DNA of 12,986 nt from contig JASFUX010000081.1 of NCBI GenBank assembly GCA_050050115.1, positions 1-12,986 of the forward strand. Direction: 5' to 3'. The stretch is from JASFUX01 sp050050115. Its GTDB lineage: Bacteria; Pseudomonadota; Alphaproteobacteria; Caulobacterales; Maricaulaceae. Of the stretch, positions 12,581 through 12,986 are shown in pieces (positions within the stretch are counted from its first letter, which is position 1; each line of letters opens with the position of its first letter). The notes under the pieces were generated by a model. The model was not told where the DNA came from. It was given only the letters and a program-made list of their open reading frames with translations, and made no database searches. A program made the translations under genes and the position numbers.

Positions 12581-12986
12581 AGCCGCAGCATCGGCAGGGC
12601 GGCGAGCAACTGGGCCTTGTCGGCCTTGAAGCCGCCGCGCACCCAGAGCGCTTCGAGCGCTTTGAGGGCCGCGCCGACCGGCGGGCCTTTGGGCACGCCC
12701 GCAGCGATCACGTCTTCGCCGGTCACCGGCAGCGCCGGCCGATCCCAGGTCTCCATGAAATCGATCAGCGCGCGCCAGTTCTCGTGATTGACCTCGTCTC
12801 GCACCCGCGGGTCGGCCGCGTCGAACGCCCAGGCGAGGCGCGCCCGGTCAAGCGCGGCGCCGAGCTTGTGCGGGTAGAGCGCCGCGGCCAGCTCCTCCTT
12901 GCTGTGACCAACGAGCGTGCGCGGGTTGAGGTCTTGGCCGGCCCAGGCCGCCAGCCGGTCGCCCTCGGCGTTCGAGAGCTTCAGCC
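12577..12986 (-). CDS. CCA tRNA nucleotidyltransferase / poly(A) polymerase family, C-terminal part (runs off right edge)
   Basis: The minus-strand frame is open from the right edge to TAG at 12579-12577, giving about 136 residues of a C-terminus. It begins LKLSNAEGDRLAAWA and continues through KEELAAALYPHKLGAAL, WAFDAADPRVRDE, FMETWDRPALPVTGEDVI and PKGPPVGAALKALEALWVRG. The pairing of an LPVTGEDVI-like segment with a following GPPVGAALKALEALW helix is characteristic of the C-terminal region of alphaproteobacterial CCA-adding enzymes, which add CCA to tRNA 3' ends. The catalytic N-terminal domain (the DxD motif) is outside the window, so CCA addition cannot be told from polyadenylation here. 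The gene does not start at the GTG inside this frame at 12804, because conserved sequence continues upstream of it. Confidence 0.85.
   Translation of the reverse strand, partial: LKLSNAEGDRLAAWAGQDLNPRTLVGHSKEELAAALYPHKLGAALDRARLAWAFDAADPRVRDEVNHENWRALIDFMETWDRPALPVTGEDVIAAGVPKGPPVGAALKALEALWVRGGFKADKAQLLAALPMLRL

Noticed and set aside
1..12986. CRISPR arrays, tRNA/rRNA genes, IS elements
   Set aside because: No regularly spaced repeats, no cloverleaf or CCA-ended tRNA pattern and no transposase-like frame were seen.

Overview
This is a 13 kb stretch of high-GC chromosomal DNA from what looks like an alphaproteobacterium. The evidence is gene content and order: a petABC cytochrome bc1 operon beside trmL and hemF, a glutathione-dependent formaldehyde pathway, an oxygen-dependent HemF ending in PPVVKWP, and a CCA-adding enzyme C-terminus of alphaproteobacterial type. 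I cannot name the genus. Most of the window is ordinary core genome. I found no phage, IS element, CRISPR array, rRNA or tRNA gene.

Layout. (1) 1-693, minus: N-terminal half of a PaaK/CapK-like adenylate-forming ligase, running off the left edge. (2) 694-1034: divergent intergenic region whose last ~95 bases form three consecutive hairpins ahead of frmA, the last burying the frmA Shine-Dalgarno. (3) 1035-6222, plus: six co-directional genes. frmA (class III alcohol dehydrogenase) and fghA (S-formylglutathione hydrolase) catalyse consecutive steps of formaldehyde oxidation and bracket four others: a DUF2971 protein, a VOC-fold protein with an acidic tail, a patatin-like lipoprotein and a CYTH protein. 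The VOC and patatin genes overlap by one base. The DUF2971 gene has no Shine-Dalgarno, wider spacers and less GC-biased codons, and looks like a later arrival. (4) 6223-6319: convergent junction with an unusual T/G-rich inverted repeat and a G-tract cluster on the pet strand. (5) 6320-9031, minus: petA-petB-petC (Rieske protein, cytochrome b, cytochrome c1). (6) 9254-10654, plus: trmL and hemF. (7) 10817-11440, plus: an XRE-family regulator with an uncharacterised C-terminal domain and a candidate palindromic operator upstream. (8) 11446-11835, minus: a SpoIIAA/STAS-like protein converging on the regulator. (9) 12005-12580, plus: a small YgjV-like membrane protein whose stop overlaps that of (10) the C-terminal part of a CCA tRNA nucleotidyltransferase, running off the right edge.

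How they fit together. The window joins respiration (bc1 complex), haem supply (HemF), tRNA maturation (TrmL, CCA-adding enzyme) and formaldehyde detoxification. FrmA oxidises S-hydroxymethylglutathione to S-formylglutathione, and FghA hydrolyses it to formate and glutathione. I see no clear new multi-gene system. The items most worth checking are the structured frmA leader, the DUF2971 gene inside the formaldehyde cluster, the VOC-patatin-CYTH cassette, the G-rich convergent junction and the XRE regulator with its candidate operator.
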